Notes: generated from the letters alone by a model not told the origin. Positions 18,724 through 28,169 are shown, counted from the stretch's first letter. The stretch: DNA of 64,000 bases from Palsa-504 sp963787645 (GCA_963787645.1 CAWBDS010000009.1:62001-126000), one strand, 5' to 3'. Translations and numbers: made by a program.

Positions 18724-19986
18724 TCAGCTGCGCGGGCTCTTGATGGTGGCCATCACGGCGTACTGGCAGCACGTTGTGGTGGACGATCGCGTCTGCCCGG
18801 TGTTCACCTGGTAGGCCCACATGTGCTGACGGGGGCCCTGGTAAAACAGCCACGAGCTGTCTGGCGACCATGCAGTCACGGACAGCAGAAAGGCAGCCGA
18901 TGACGGGACTGTCGTCGCCTGCGTGTCCGGGCCGGCCAGGTGAAGGATGAAGGCGCGGGTGATGCCCTGGCTATCGGGCGGGAGCACCGCCTGGGCGGCC
19001 ATGAGCTTGCCGGACGGTGCTATCTCGCTGGCAGACCAGGCCCAGTTACCTCCGTGGGTCGGTGCCCATCCGGTCGTGCCAGGCGGCGCCGCGAAAGACT
19101 TCAGCCTGCCGGTGACCACGTTGATCACTCGCAGAGTGCGGCAGGCGTAGTAGCCGAAATTACCCCCGTAGCTGAGGTTCTGCGCCGTCGACGGGTTCGC
19201 GCAATCTGTGCCGTAGGCGACCAGCCGCGAGCTGACGGCGAAGCCTTCGGCGGCCGGTGAATACGGCAGCGCTCTCGGCGCGGTGCCGGGAGTCCACAGC
19301 CAGAAGGGGCCGCCCATCACGCCGTCGCGCGGTTCCAGTAGCAGGCCTGCGTCCGTCCCGGCGACCAGTTGAGTTCCGCCGGGCAGGGTGATCAGCGGCC
19401 CGGGCCGGCCACCGGATACCGGGACGGACCGGACCGTTACCGCGGCCGCGGTGGGCTGGCTGGAGCCGTATTCGAGCCAGACATCGCCGGGCGCGGCGGA
19501 CGGGGCGAACGCCAGGGCATTCCCCAGCACCACTGTCTTGCCGGTCACCGCATCGGCGGCGTGGACCTTGTTGTTGCCGACGTAGACGATCCAGCCGCCG
19601 ACCAGCATGACCGGCTGGTACTCGCCGGGGTCGACAACCGGTGCGGCCTGCCCCACTTTGCCGGTGCGCAGGTTGTCGAGCTCGATCGTGCCGTCCTGCC
19701 CGGGGGATGCCGGCCACATCAGCACGGTGGTGTCGACGCCGCCCGGGATGGCGCCGGGTACCTGCTGGCCGGCCGGGTGCCCGGCCGCCGGGCCGGGCCG
19801 CGGCGGGCTCACCCCTCGCGCCCCGCCGGCTCCGTGCAGGCCGGCGAAGGCACCCAGCGTCGCGGCGGCCACGGCTATCACCCCGACACCGGTGGCAGCG
19901 TAGCGCCTGCGCTGCCGCCGCCGTGCCTCCTTGATGAGCGCCTCGACGCCAGGACCCGGCCCAGGCACCACGGTTGCGTTCTTCAT
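18724..19986 (-). CDS. membrane-anchored beta-propeller-like protein
   Basis: The protein has 420 residues. A cytoplasmic basic N-terminus (KEARRRQRRRYAA) is followed by one membrane segment (TGVGVIAVAAATLGAFAGL). A Pro-rich linker and then repeated strand motifs come next: GEYQPVMLVGGWIVYVGNNK, ALAFAPSAAPGDVWLEYGSS, WAWSASEIAPSGKLMAAQAV and VTAWSPDSSWLFYQGPRQHM. These fit a WD40/TolB-like propeller outside the membrane. It is nine bases downstream of a YtrA-type GntR gene on the same strand, so both are probably one operon under the palindrome at 20346. This layout resembles anti-sigma-like or sensor proteins, but no such domain is visible. Confidence 0.7.
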   Translation of the reverse strand: MKNATVVPGPGPGVEALIKEARRRQRRRYAATGVGVIAVAAATLGAFAGLHGAGGARGVSPPRPGPAAGHPAGQQVPGAIPGGVDTTVLMWPASPGQDGTIELDNLRTGKVGQAAPVVDPGEYQPVMLVGGWIVYVGNNKVHAADAVTGKTVVLGNALAFAPSAAPGDVWLEYGSSQPTAAAVTVRSVPVSGGRPGPLITLPGGTQLVAGTDAGLLLEPRDGVMGGPFWLWTPGTAPRALPYSPAAEGFAVSSRLVAYGTDCANPSTAQNLSYGGNFGYYACRTLRVINVVTGRLKSFAAPPGTTGWAPTHGGNWAWSASEIAPSGKLMAAQAVLPPDSQGITRAFILHLAGPDTQATTVPSSAAFLLSVTAWSPDSSWLFYQGPRQHMWAYQVNTGQTRSSTTTCCQYAVMATIKSPRS

Positions 19987-19995
19987 GGCCGGCTC

Positions 19996-20358
19996 CTACG
20001 ACACCTGTGCGATGATCTCGGCCAGCTCTTCTGGCCGGTATCCGCAGTGTCGGGCCAGCGCGACCAGTTCGCGCGCCTTCGCCACCACCGCGCCGCGTTC
20101 GGGCCCGATGCCGCTGACCGTCACACCTCGGCCGCGGCGGAACTCCACAATGCCCTCATCCCGCAACGTGCGCAGTCCCCGGAACACGGTGTTGGCGTTG
20201 ACGCCAAGCACCGCGGCCAGGTCCCTGGCAGGCGGGAGCCGCTCGCCCGACAGCACCTCCCCGTCGGCTATCGCGCGCCGGATCGCGGCCGCGACCTGCT
20301 CGTGCAGCGGCATCAAGCTCGAGGGATCAATCTCCACTGTGGGCTTGATGCTAGTCAC
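19996..20358 (-). CDS. GntR family regulator, YtrA-type
   Basis: The protein has 120 residues. The N-terminal winged HTH begins SLMPLHEQVAAAIRRAIADG and contains LPPARDLAAVLGVNANTVFR and GLRTLRDEGIVEFRRGRGVT. The short C-terminal helical tail (ELVALARHCGYRPEELAEII) is typical of the YtrA subfamily, whose members usually control adjacent membrane or ABC proteins. The GTG start is overlapped by an 8-bp-arm inverted repeat (20346-20368), which suggests autorepression. The partner genes are a degraded membrane ORF upstream and the propeller protein downstream. Confidence 0.88.
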   Translation of the reverse strand: MTSIKPTVEIDPSSLMPLHEQVAAAIRRAIADGEVLSGERLPPARDLAAVLGVNANTVFRGLRTLRDEGIVEFRRGRGVTVSGIGPERGAVVAKARELVALARHCGYRPEELAEIIAQVS

Positions 20359-20368
20359 ATTAGCATCA
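20346..20368 (-). promoter_or_regulatory. probable GntR operator
   Basis: TGATGCTA-N7-TAGCATCA is a perfect 8-bp inverted repeat spanning the GTG start codon at 20358. Its position over the translation start and the spacing suit a YtrA-type repressor dimer. Binding is inferred. Confidence 0.6.
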
Positions 20369-20621
20369 TAACATCGCCGCCCTTCACATCGCGGGGAGCA
20401 GGGATATTCGTTTCTGGCGCCCCCGGGTCCGGTGATGCGGGCCAGCAGCGGGAAGGTAGCCGCGATGATGCCGAGGGACGCCAGGATCCCGCCTGCGGTA
20501 AGCAGCTAGTAGGCGGTGCCGGGCGCCACTGCGCGCTGCCGGCGGGGTACGCGCGTGCATTCTCGAGCATCGTCCTGACCTGCTCGACGGTCGGCAACGA
20601 GCCGTTCGTCGCTACTGCCAA
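20369..20621 (-). pseudogene. degraded small membrane protein
   Basis: The start MAVATNGSLPTVEQVRTMLE is plausible. A frame change near 20540 and a TAG where Trp is expected precede a hydrophobic helix LLTAGGILASLGIIAATFPL. That last frame runs open into the GntR gene. GntR/YtrA regulators commonly sit beside small membrane proteins, so this is probably the broken partner. Confidence 0.45.
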
Positions 20622-20695
20622 CCGAGCCCGGCGTAACCCGCTAACGCGTCGGTGATGGTGCAGGTGGCGGTGCGGAGGGTTGCTATCGTGCGTCT

Positions 20696-21334
20696 ATGGA
20701 CGACGGATGGCGCGTCTGCATTGCGTTCGGCGTCCTGCCGCGCAGCCTGCATTCCTTGCGGCAGGCGCTGATCTCTGCATTGGGCAGCCGCGTCGGCGAT
20801 CAGGTAACGGTCAGCTCGAGCCGATGGGGTACCCAGATCTTTTTGTACGCCCCCGGCGCCGGATCGGCTGATGAGGCCGCACAAGTGGCGCGTGAGGTGC
20901 TCGCGCGGCGCGACGTCAGCGCGCCCGTCCGGACGCAGTTCTGGAGCCTGCGGGACCAGGAGTGGCGGGATGCGGCGGACGAGCCGTCTTTCGATCCCGT
21001 TGCCGAGCGGCAGGCTCTGCACGAAGCCCGTCAAGAGCGAGAGCGGCAAGCGTCGGTGACGTTCGGCCGCCCCGCGCGGGAGGTGTGGGTCGAATTGCCG
21101 TCACACGACGATGTGGTGCACCTAGCCGAGCATCTTGCCGCCCAGGGATGGCGGGTCCGTCCGCACCGTAGGCACCTCATCGTCGGGGCGGACTGCGAAG
21201 ACGACGCTAAGAGCCTGGCCCAGGAGCTCTCCGGTGACGGCCGCGCTGATGCGGATACGGCCTTCCGGGTCCGGCGGGTCGATATATATGCATCCTGGAC
21301 TGATGCTGGCGCCTTCGGTGGCGGCGGTGTTTGA
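20696..21334 (+). CDS. hypothetical protein, 212 residues
   Basis: The sequence begins MDDGWRVCIAFGVLPRSLHS and has two alpha-beta halves separated by an acidic-basic helix (PVAERQALHEARQERERQAS). The second half (VWVELPSHDDVVHLAEHLAA, WRVRPHRRHLIVGADCEDDA) looks like a ferredoxin-like or SPOR-like fold. No signal peptide or membrane segment is present. It is divergent from the degraded membrane ORF and GntR gene. I do not recognise the family. Confidence 0.65.
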   Translation: MDDGWRVCIAFGVLPRSLHSLRQALISALGSRVGDQVTVSSSRWGTQIFLYAPGAGSADEAAQVAREVLARRDVSAPVRTQFWSLRDQEWRDAADEPSFDPVAERQALHEARQERERQASVTFGRPAREVWVELPSHDDVVHLAEHLAAQGWRVRPHRRHLIVGADCEDDAKSLAQELSGDGRADADTAFRVRRVDIYASWTDAGAFGGGGV

Positions 21335-21564
21335 TCCAGGTCGTTTGACAGTCTTGCGGCCCGCGTTGCAGGCAGGAAGGCTCGCCATCAACATGGCTAC
21401 GGGACCAAGTGCACGCCGGAGCAGGTCGTGCAGCAAGCGGCACCAGCCCGCTCGACGGGCCACCGTCAGTGCGTAATTTCAGCTCTCCGCGCCAGCAAAC
21501 TAGCAGGTCACAGCGGCCGCCCGCACAGGCGATCCGGTGATGCCGCCCGGCGGGCGGTAATTCG

Positions 21565-22494
21565 GTGGCTCCCCGGCCTTGGCCGTTGCGACAATCTGCT
21601 GGTGCGGAAGCTGATGTCACCGCTGATCTGGTCTCGCGGCTGGTCCAGGCGCAGTTCCCGCACTGGGCAGGTCTGCCGGTCAGGCGCGTTGACGCCGATG
21701 GCTGGGACAACGCGACGTTCCGTCTGGGTGAGGAGATGTCGGTACGGCTGCCCAGCGCCGAGCAGTATGTCCCAGCCGTCCACAAGGAGCAGCGCTGGCT
21801 GCCGGTCCTGGCTGGGCAGCTGCCGCTGCCGGTTCCCGAGCCGCTGGCCGTCGGCGTGCCGGGCTGCGGTTTCCCCTGGCCGTGGTCGGTGTACCGGTGG
21901 ATCGACGGCACCCCGGTCACCGAGCAGACGGTCCCGGACCTGGTCCAGTTCGCGGCCGACCTGGCGGGCTTCCTGTCTGTTTTGTACACGATCGACCCGG
22001 CCGGCGGCCCCCCGCCCGGAGCGCATAACTTCTTCCGCGGCGAGCCCCTGGCGGTCTATGACCGGCAGACGCACGAAGCGCTCGGCGCGCTGGAGGGCCA
22101 CGTGGATACCGTGCTGGCCGCCGAGGTCTGGCGGACCGCGCTACGAGCCACCTGGCAGGGGTGCCCGGTATGGTTCCACGGCGACGCGCAGCCCGGTAAA
22201 CCTGCTGGTCAAGGACGGGCGGCTCTGCGCGGTGATCGATTTCGGCACCTGCGGCGTCGGCGCGCCCCCGCCTGCGACACCACGATCGCCTGGACTTTCC
22301 TGTCCGGCCCGGCCAGCCGCGTCTTCAGGCAACGGCTGCCCGTGGACGCGGCGACCTGGATCCGCGGACGCGGCTGGGCGATCTGGAAAGCCGTGCAGGT
22401 CCTGGACGGCGCCCTTGACACCGCCCCAGAAGATGCGGCCTTCACCACTAACGTGATCGACAAGATCCTGGCCGACTACCTGGCTGACACCTGA
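21565..22494 (+). pseudogene. APH phosphotransferase with scrambled catalytic loop
   Basis: The N-lobe (VRRVDADGWDNATFRLGEEM, WLPVLAGQLPLPVPEPLAVG) and hinge (WPWSVYRWIDGTPV) are normal for aminoglycoside-phosphotransferase-fold enzymes. After WFHGDAQPG one extra A at about 22198 shifts the frame, and a second change near 22265 restores it at ACDTTIAWTFLSGPASRVFR. In the correct frame the lost part reads NLLVKDGRLCAVIDFGTCGV, holding the catalytic-loop Asn and the metal-binding Asp. The ORF stays open for 309 residues but cannot be an active kinase as written. Two compensating indels could also be base-calling errors. Confidence 0.75.
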
Positions 22495-22981
22495 CGGCGG
22501 CACGCTCACCGGGCAGCCGAAACCAGGACCGCCGGACCCGGTAGCAACAGGACTCCCATTGCGGCGTGGCGTTCACGATCTTGCGCTACGAGCCCTAGAC
22601 CGCGCCGAACGGCGGTTCGCGTTCATACTCGGGGTTACGGCGCGTTGTTCTTCCCGGCCTTAGATCCGGAGTACCTATCCGGGCCCTGGCTGCCAGGAGA
22701 GATGCTCGCCAGGCCGGTTTACCGAGCGGCGCCCGCCTGGATCGTGCCGAGCGCGGTGGATGGGGCGGCAGGGGGTGATCAGGCACCTCCCGGCCGGGCT
22801 GGGACCGGGAAGGCTGGGCCCATCATGACCGCCGCCCCGCCCAGGCCGGGAAGCAGGCGACACCAGGCAGCGTTGATCGTGGCACAGGGCTGGCTGGCGT
22901 TCACGGCGAAAGCTCGCCGACGGCGCGGCAGCCCGTCGTCTCCCGGCACCCGGGCATCAAGAGGAAAGGGCTGTCCGTCTC
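22495..22981. other. 487 bases without a supported gene
   Basis: Short frames on both strands are rich in Arg and Pro and resemble no family. The only clear signal is AGAGGAAAGG near 22960, which serves the next gene. Confidence 0.4.
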
Positions 22982-23765
22982 ATGGCTGACGCACTGCCGG
23001 AATCGGCTCTCGCGGCGCTGGACGATCCGTTCACGCAGCTGGCCGGGCACGACCCGGTTGGACTTCGAGGTCGTCGACTCAGCCCGGCTCACCCCCCACA
23101 TGCAGCGGCTGCGGCTGACCGCCCCGCAACTCGACGGGTTCGGCTACCTGCCCGGCCAGGACGTGATGCTGCTGGTGGCGGCCGAAGGTAACCGCCCGGT
23201 ACGGCGGCGCTACACGATCCGGCAGCTTGACGTGGCCGCACGGCTGCTCACGCTGGACATCGTGCTGCACGGCGACGGTCCCGGCGAACGCTGGGTGCGG
23301 TCGGCACAGTCCGGCGACAAGATCGAGGGCATCGGGCCGCGCGGGAAGATCACCACGTCGGCCACGGCCGACTGGCACCTGTTCATCGGCGATGAGTCGG
23401 CGCTGCCCGCCACGTTCGCGATGGCCGAGGCGCTGCCGCCCGATCGCCCGGCCACGCTCGTGCTTGAGATCCCCGAGAACAGCGACGAGCAGGACCTGGC
23501 TGCCACCGGGACCGCCCGCATCTCCTGGCTGCACCGTCTCGGCGCGTCCCCTGGTGACCCGTCGGCTCTGGGCGCCGAGGCAGCCGAGATCGAGCTGCCG
23601 CCCGGCCGCGGCCACGCCTACCTGTTCGGCGAGGCGACAGTCGTGTCCCGGCTACGGGAGATCCTGGCCGGACGAGGACTCGGCCAAGACCAGATCTCAC
23701 CCAAGGCCTACTGGGGCCGCGGCCGCGCCAACGCCAGCCACGGCGAACCCGCCCGCGGCACCTAG
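22982..23765 (+). pseudogene. siderophore-interacting protein, N-terminal frameshift
   Basis: From ATG 22982 the protein begins MADALPESALAALDDPFTQL. A one-base change near 23045 leads to TRLDFEVVDSARLTPHMQRL. The FAD domain follows (GYLPGQDVMLLVAAE, RRRYTIRQLDVAARLLTLDI with the R-x-Y-S/T flavin motif, VLHGDGPGERWVRSAQSGDK), then the SIP C-terminal domain (WHLFIGDESALPATFAMAEA, LPPGRGHAYLFGEA, PKAYWGRGRANASHGE). These ViuB-like cytoplasmic reductases release iron from ferric siderophores using NAD(P)H. If the shift is an error the gene is whole; a TTG at 23058 could give a shortened product. Confidence 0.8.
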
Positions 23766-23798
23766 CCGCCGGCGGCGACGGCCCGGCGCGTGGATGCG

Positions 23799-24512
23799 TT
23801 AGCTGACCGCGCAGGAGTCGCCGTCGCAGCTCGCTTCGGCGTTACTGCCGGTCGTGGCGGCAACGGGCGTGAGCTGGCTGGTCGCGTCGTAAGCGCGCTG
23901 CAGGAGCTGCAGGAGTACCTCGGGCGGCTGTGCGCCGCTGACCGCGTACTTGCCGTCGGCGACGAAGAACGGCACGCCGGTGATGCCGTACCGGGCGGCC
24001 TGCTGCTCGTCGGCTCGCACCGCGTCGGCGTAGGTGTCCCCGTCCAGGACGGCCTTTACCTGCGCGGCCGGCAGGCCGGCCTCGGCGGCCAGGCGCGCGA
24101 GGGTGGGCTGGTCGGCGATTGGGAGGCCTTCGGTGAAGGTCGCGCCCATCAGGCGCTCCTTCATCTCCGGCTGCAGCCCGTGATCCTTGGCCAGATGGAG
24201 CAGTCGGTGGGCGTCGAAGGTGTTACCGCCGCGCATGAGGTCAAACCGGAACTCCAGGCCGTCGGCGGCTGCACGCTCGGTCATCTGCTGGCCAGCCTGT
24301 TCGGCCTGGGCGATCGTCATGCCGTACTTTCCGGCTAGATGCTCGGCATGGGTCCCAGTCCGCTCCGCGGGCGCGCCCGGGTCCAGCTCGAAGGACCGGT
24401 AGGTGACCGCGATCTCGTCGGGATGGCCGAAAGAGGCAATTGCGCGTTCGAACCGGCGCTTGCCGATGTAACACCACGGGCACACGACGTCAGACCAGAT
24501 CTCGATATTCAT
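23799..24512 (-). CDS. DsbA family oxidoreductase (FrnE-like)
   Basis: The protein has 237 residues from ATG 24512: MNIEIWSDVVCPWCYIGKRR. The CPWC motif in a thioredoxin fold, the helical insert (FRFDLMRGGNTFDAHRLLHL) and the cis-Pro loop YGITGVPFFVADGKYAVSGA define the FrnE/2-hydroxychromene-isomerase-like DsbA group. No signal peptide is present, so it is cytoplasmic. The C-terminal tail ends CDGDSCAVS. An earlier in-frame ATG at 24812 is unlikely. It is divergent from the PPOX gene, with about 150 bases of shared promoter space. Confidence 0.9.
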   Translation of the reverse strand: MNIEIWSDVVCPWCYIGKRRFERAIASFGHPDEIAVTYRSFELDPGAPAERTGTHAEHLAGKYGMTIAQAEQAGQQMTERAAADGLEFRFDLMRGGNTFDAHRLLHLAKDHGLQPEMKERLMGATFTEGLPIADQPTLARLAAEAGLPAAQVKAVLDGDTYADAVRADEQQAARYGITGVPFFVADGKYAVSGAQPPEVLLQLLQRAYDATSQLTPVAATTGSNAEASCDGDSCAVS

Positions 24513-24659
24513 GCCAGTAGCAACCGTCGTGATGACGGCGTGATTCCACCGCAAGCGGCACCTGAGAATGCGCCAGCCCAGGTCCAGGAAATGGGATACA
24601 CAATGACCCGCGCAGCGCGCGCGTCCAGGGCCGGCGGTGCTGGCTGCTAGCGTCGGCGC

Positions 24660-25085
24660 ATGACATCCCTGCCCGACAGCGCCCGGACCGTGCTGGAGTC
24701 TCCCGCCCTGGCGCACCTCGTGACCTTGGACCCGGACGGCAGCCCCCAGGTCAGCGTCGTATGGGTGGGCCTGGACGGGGACGAGATCGTGGCGGGCCAT
24801 CTTCCCGAGCACCGCAAGGTACGCAATATCCGCAACGACAGCCGGGTCGCCCTATCCATCGAGACCAGCACGCGTAACGCCATAGGCCTGAACGAATACC
24901 TGGTCATCTACGGCACTGCCCGTATCACTGAGGGAGGTGCTGCCGAACTCTTGCAGCGGCTCGCCCGCACCTATCTTGGTCCCGACGTCCGCTTCCCGCC
25001 GATGGATAACCCGCCGGCCGGGTACATCACCCACATCACAGTGGACCGGATCTCGGGTGTTGGTCCCTGGATCGCGCAGCGCTAA
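24660..25085 (+). CDS. PPOX class F420-dependent oxidoreductase
   Basis: The protein has 141 residues. The split-barrel flavin/F420 fold is shown by LAHLVTLDPDGSPQVSVVWV, DEIVAGHLPEHRKVRNIRND and RVALSIETSTRNAIGLNEYL, and it ends HITVDRISGVGPW. This is the TIGR03618-type family of actinomycete F420-linked reductases. The length is normal and the protein is soluble. A strong hairpin follows the stop by about 23 bases. Confidence 0.9.
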   Translation: MTSLPDSARTVLESPALAHLVTLDPDGSPQVSVVWVGLDGDEIVAGHLPEHRKVRNIRNDSRVALSIETSTRNAIGLNEYLVIYGTARITEGGAAELLQRLARTYLGPDVRFPPMDNPPAGYITHITVDRISGVGPWIAQR

Positions 25086-25108
25086 CGCCGATTTTCACTA
25101 AGCGAATC

Positions 25109-25126
25109 GGCCCCCAGTCGGGGGCC
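25109..25126 (+). terminator. hairpin terminator after PPOX gene
   Basis: GGCCCCC-AGTC-GGGGGCC forms a 7-bp GC stem with a 4-base loop, placed 23 bases after the stop at 25085. Confidence 0.65.
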
Positions 25127-25179
25127 TGACGTACTGGGGACGGAGGCTACAGCCGCCACGCCGAGGTGCCGTGATCGTA

Positions 25180-25439
25180 GGTCACCAGATCTGTGATCGG
25201 CTGTCTGGCCGCCGTGGTATTGAGCCGCGTCGCGCTGAATGACGTGGCTGTGGGGTATCTCGCAGCGCTGCTGGCACGCAGGGCACGGACGGTGCCATCC
25301 GCAACATGGATGAGGAGGTAGTCAGCGTTACGCCCCCTGCTACCCCGGCCATCCGCAGCAAGGTGCCACGCAACGCGGCTGCACAGAGACGTTGGCGTTC
25401 AGCCAGGGGCCGACTGCCGGGCGCGAAAATCGGCGCTAA
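25180..25439 (+). repeat. 260-bp inverted repeat, left copy
   Basis: The reverse complement of this segment occurs at 29486-29752. About 220 bp from the outer end (GGTCACCAGATCTGTGATCG) are identical. The inner 40 bp differ by a 3-base and a 4-base indel and one substitution. No transposase or clear coding function is visible inside. The pair encloses about 4 kb with three genes. Confidence 0.9.
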
Positions 25440-25746
25440 GCGGACAAGTCACCGCCCGTCGGTCGAACGGGGCGAGGGACATCATTTCTGTCGGCGCGAA
25501 CGGTCGATTCTCGGTACCCGTACCCGTACCCGTACGTACACCATCTCCAGGCAGAGCCCGCAGTACGAAGGAGGCACTGCGGAATGCAATGCATCGGGAC
25601 CGGTCACCGTGACCAAAAAACTCACGAGCAGCGTAAAGATTGACTGCCAGGAGAAGTAGCGGTCCCTGCTGACGCTGCTCAGCGAGGCGCGAAGTATGGC
25701 CTCCAGCTACGCCGCCCCGGCGCGGAGGGCGGCCAGGACCGAGGTG
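25440..25746. other. intergenic, short GTACCC tandem repeat
   Basis: Three tandem GTACCC units lie at 25514-25531 followed by GTACGTAC. No gene is supported. The stretch lies downstream of the DHA2 efflux gene, so it may hold its terminator, but I see no clear stem. Confidence 0.4.
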
Positions 25747-27498
25747 TCATCGGCGTAAGTGCTCGGCCCTCGACGGCGGCGAGACGGCCTGCCCAGCATC
25801 GGTGAACGATGCCTCCTGTTCCAGTGCCTGCTGCGCTTGCGCCTCCGGAGCCGCCGTGACGCTCGCCATTGCCATCTCCGCGTCGGGCGACGCTCCGCTG
25901 GCCTCAGGCCACCGCTTGAGCTCCACTTGCGGGATCAGCCAGGTGGCCAGGAAAGCCAGCGCGGCGATCGGCACCGCCACCAGGAATACGGTCTGGATCG
26001 ACTCGGCGTAGCCGGACACGAAGCCCTGGTGTACCGCGGCGGGCAGGTGGGTTAGCGCCGCCGGGGTGACGTCCGCGCTGGTGAAGCCCCTCGGCAGGGT
26101 AACTCCGTGCAGGTGGCGGGCCAGGTTCCCGACCAGCACGTTGGCGAAGATCGCGCCGAAGATCGCCGTGCCGAACGACCCGCCGATCGAGCGGAAGAAC
26201 GTGGCGCCCGAGGTCGCGACGCCTAGCTCGCTGTGCGGTACGCCGTTCTGCACGATGATGACGAGCACCTGCATGACGCCGCCGATGCCCATCCCGAGCA
26301 CCAGCATGTCCAGGGCGTCCAGGGTGGTCGACGTGTGCACCCCCATCAGGTGCAGCAGGAACAGGCCCGCGGTCATGAATCCGGCGCCGGCGATCGGGAA
26401 GAACCGGTACCTGCCGGTCCTGGAGATGATCTGCCCGGAGGAGATCGAGACCAGCAGCAGGCCGGCCATCAGCGGGAGCAGGTACACCCCGGAGATGGTC
26501 GGCGAGATGCCGCGGACGACCTGGAAGAACGCCGGCAGGTAGGTGATCGCGCCGAACATCGCGAAGCCGACGATGAAGCCGACCATGCTGGTCACCGAGA
26601 AGGTGCGCAGCTTGAACAGGTGCAGGGGCAGCACCGGCTCGGCCGCCCGCCGCTCGACCAGCACGAACACGCCGATCAGCAGCACGCCTGCCACGCCCAG
26701 GAGGTAGATGGGCGCCGACCGCCACGGGTAGGTGGTGCCGCCCAGGCTGGTCAGCAGGATCAGCGAGGTGACGGCCAGCGACAGCACGGCGGTGCCGAGG
26801 TAGTCGATCACGTGGTGCACCCGGCGCAGCGTGCCGGGCACCTGGCTGGCCACCACGACCAGCGCGATCACGCCGATCGGGACGTTGATATAGAAGATCC
26901 AGCGCCAGGTCAGGTTGTCCACGAACACGCCGCCGAGCAACGGGCCGACCACGCTGGCCAGGCCGAAGACCCCGCCGAACAGCCCGACGTACTTGCCGCG
27001 TTCGCGGGGCGAGACGATGTTGCCGACGATGGCCTGCGCGCCGACCATCAGGCCGCCGGAGCCCAGCCCCTGCACGGCGCGGAACGCGATGAGCTCGATC
27101 ATGGACGTGCTGAGGCCGGACAGGATCGAGCCGATCAGGAAGATGACGATCGCGGCCTGGAAGAAGATCTTCCGGCCGTACTGGTCGCCCAGCTTGCCCC
27201 ATAGCGGAGTGGACACCGTGGTGGCCAGCAGGTAAGCGGTGATAATCCAGGCGATGTGGGAACCGCCCTTGAGGTCACCGACGATCGTCGGCAGCGCCGT
27301 GGACACGATCGTCTGATCGAGCGCGGCGAGCAGCATGCCGAGCATGAGCGCGCCGATGATGAGCAGGATCTGGCGGCGGCCGAGCCCAGGCAGCGCGCCG
27401 TTGCCAGTGATGTTCGCGGCAGGTGGCGTCGGGCCGCCGGCGGCCGCGGGAGTAGCGGAGGCCATCAGGTGTTGTCCTTCTTCCCCGTGATGTTTCAT
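25747..27498 (-). CDS. DHA2 family (EmrB/QacA-type) MFS efflux transporter
   Basis: The protein has 583 residues with about 14 hydrophobic helices. TM1 carries motif D1 (LDQTIVSTALPTI). The TM2-3 loop GKLGDQYGRKIFF is motif A, RAVQGLGSGGLMVGAQAIVG is motif B, and FGLASVVGPLLGGVF is motif C of drug:H+ antiporters. The C-terminal tail is long and Ala/Glu-rich. The start ATG at 27498 overlaps the stop of the upstream tetR (ATGA), supporting this start over 27465 and showing an operon. It probably exports a toxic small molecule sensed by that TetR. Confidence 0.93.
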   Translation of the reverse strand: MKHHGEEGQHLMASATPAAAGGPTPPAANITGNGALPGLGRRQILLIIGALMLGMLLAALDQTIVSTALPTIVGDLKGGSHIAWIITAYLLATTVSTPLWGKLGDQYGRKIFFQAAIVIFLIGSILSGLSTSMIELIAFRAVQGLGSGGLMVGAQAIVGNIVSPRERGKYVGLFGGVFGLASVVGPLLGGVFVDNLTWRWIFYINVPIGVIALVVVASQVPGTLRRVHHVIDYLGTAVLSLAVTSLILLTSLGGTTYPWRSAPIYLLGVAGVLLIGVFVLVERRAAEPVLPLHLFKLRTFSVTSMVGFIVGFAMFGAITYLPAFFQVVRGISPTISGVYLLPLMAGLLLVSISSGQIISRTGRYRFFPIAGAGFMTAGLFLLHLMGVHTSTTLDALDMLVLGMGIGGVMQVLVIIVQNGVPHSELGVATSGATFFRSIGGSFGTAIFGAIFANVLVGNLARHLHGVTLPRGFTSADVTPAALTHLPAAVHQGFVSGYAESIQTVFLVAVPIAALAFLATWLIPQVELKRWPEASGASPDAEMAMASVTAAPEAQAQQALEQEASFTDAGQAVSPPSRAEHLRR

Positions 27499-28169
27499 AG
27501 TTCGGGCAGCCCGTCAGCGAGGGCCCGGAACGCTTGGTCAATAAGGTGCTCGAGCGGCGCCTTCCCGCCCGAGCCAGCCCAGAATGAGATGGTGGCGCGG
27601 AATACGCTGGCCGCGGTGGCGGCCAGCAGGCTCGGATAGGGATCCCGCTCCGGATCGGCGCCGAGCCGCTCAGCGAGTCCCTCGGCGATGGCCCGCTCGA
27701 CCATCGCCATCTGCGCCGCGCCGGCCGCCCTCAGCTGCGGGTCGGTGTGGACGCCTTTCATCCGGCGCAACCAGTCCACCGGGTCGCCGCCGAGCGCGCC
27801 GAGCTCATCCGCTACCGCCCGGGCGTCACTGACCATGATCACGCGCAGTGCCTCCAGCGCGGGTTCCCCCGGCGCGGTGCGAATCACCCGCTCGCGCAGC
27901 ACCGGGATCTGCTCCGGATCGGTGCCGAACAGCGCGGCTTCCTTCGACGGGAAGTAATTGAAGAACGTCCGCGGTGACACGTCCGCCGCCTCGGCGATGT
28001 CCTCGATGGTGACGTGCGCGAAGCCGCGTTCGGCCACCAAGTCGAGCGCCGCCCGGCGGAGCGAGCGGCGGGTCGCCAGCTTCTTGCGCTCGCGCAGCGA
28101 CGCGCGCGGTTCCCCGGCCGGAACCGCCGTGCCAGTAGTTGTCGTCATGCGCTCTCTAGCGTTCTGCAT
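27495..28169 (-). CDS. TetR family regulator of the efflux operon
   Basis: The start at 28169 (MQNARERMTTTTGTAVPAGE) gives 224 residues; ATG 28148 is an alternative. The HTH is typical: KKLATRRSLRRAALDLVAER, then FAHVTIEDIAEAADVSPRTF and FNYFPSKEAAL. The C-terminal domain with WLRRMKGVHTDPQLRAAGAA resembles the MftR/TetR_C_17 group common beside DHA2 pumps. It is translationally coupled to the transporter. No clear operator was found in the 175 bases upstream. Confidence 0.9.
   Translation of the reverse strand: MQNARERMTTTTGTAVPAGEPRASLRERKKLATRRSLRRAALDLVAERGFAHVTIEDIAEAADVSPRTFFNYFPSKEAALFGTDPEQIPVLRERVIRTAPGEPALEALRVIMVSDARAVADELGALGGDPVDWLRRMKGVHTDPQLRAAGAAQMAMVERAIAEGLAERLGADPERDPYPSLLAATAASVFRATISFWAGSGGKAPLEHLIDQAFRALADGLPEL

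Noticed and set aside
16937..18871. A 644-residue reverse open frame opposite corA
   Set aside because: It is antisense to an intact transporter gene with the expected motifs, and its own composition is repetitive and family-free.
25514..25531. A CRISPR or satellite array
   Set aside because: There are only three 6-base units without spacers; it is a microsatellite-like run. No CRISPR array was seen anywhere in the window.
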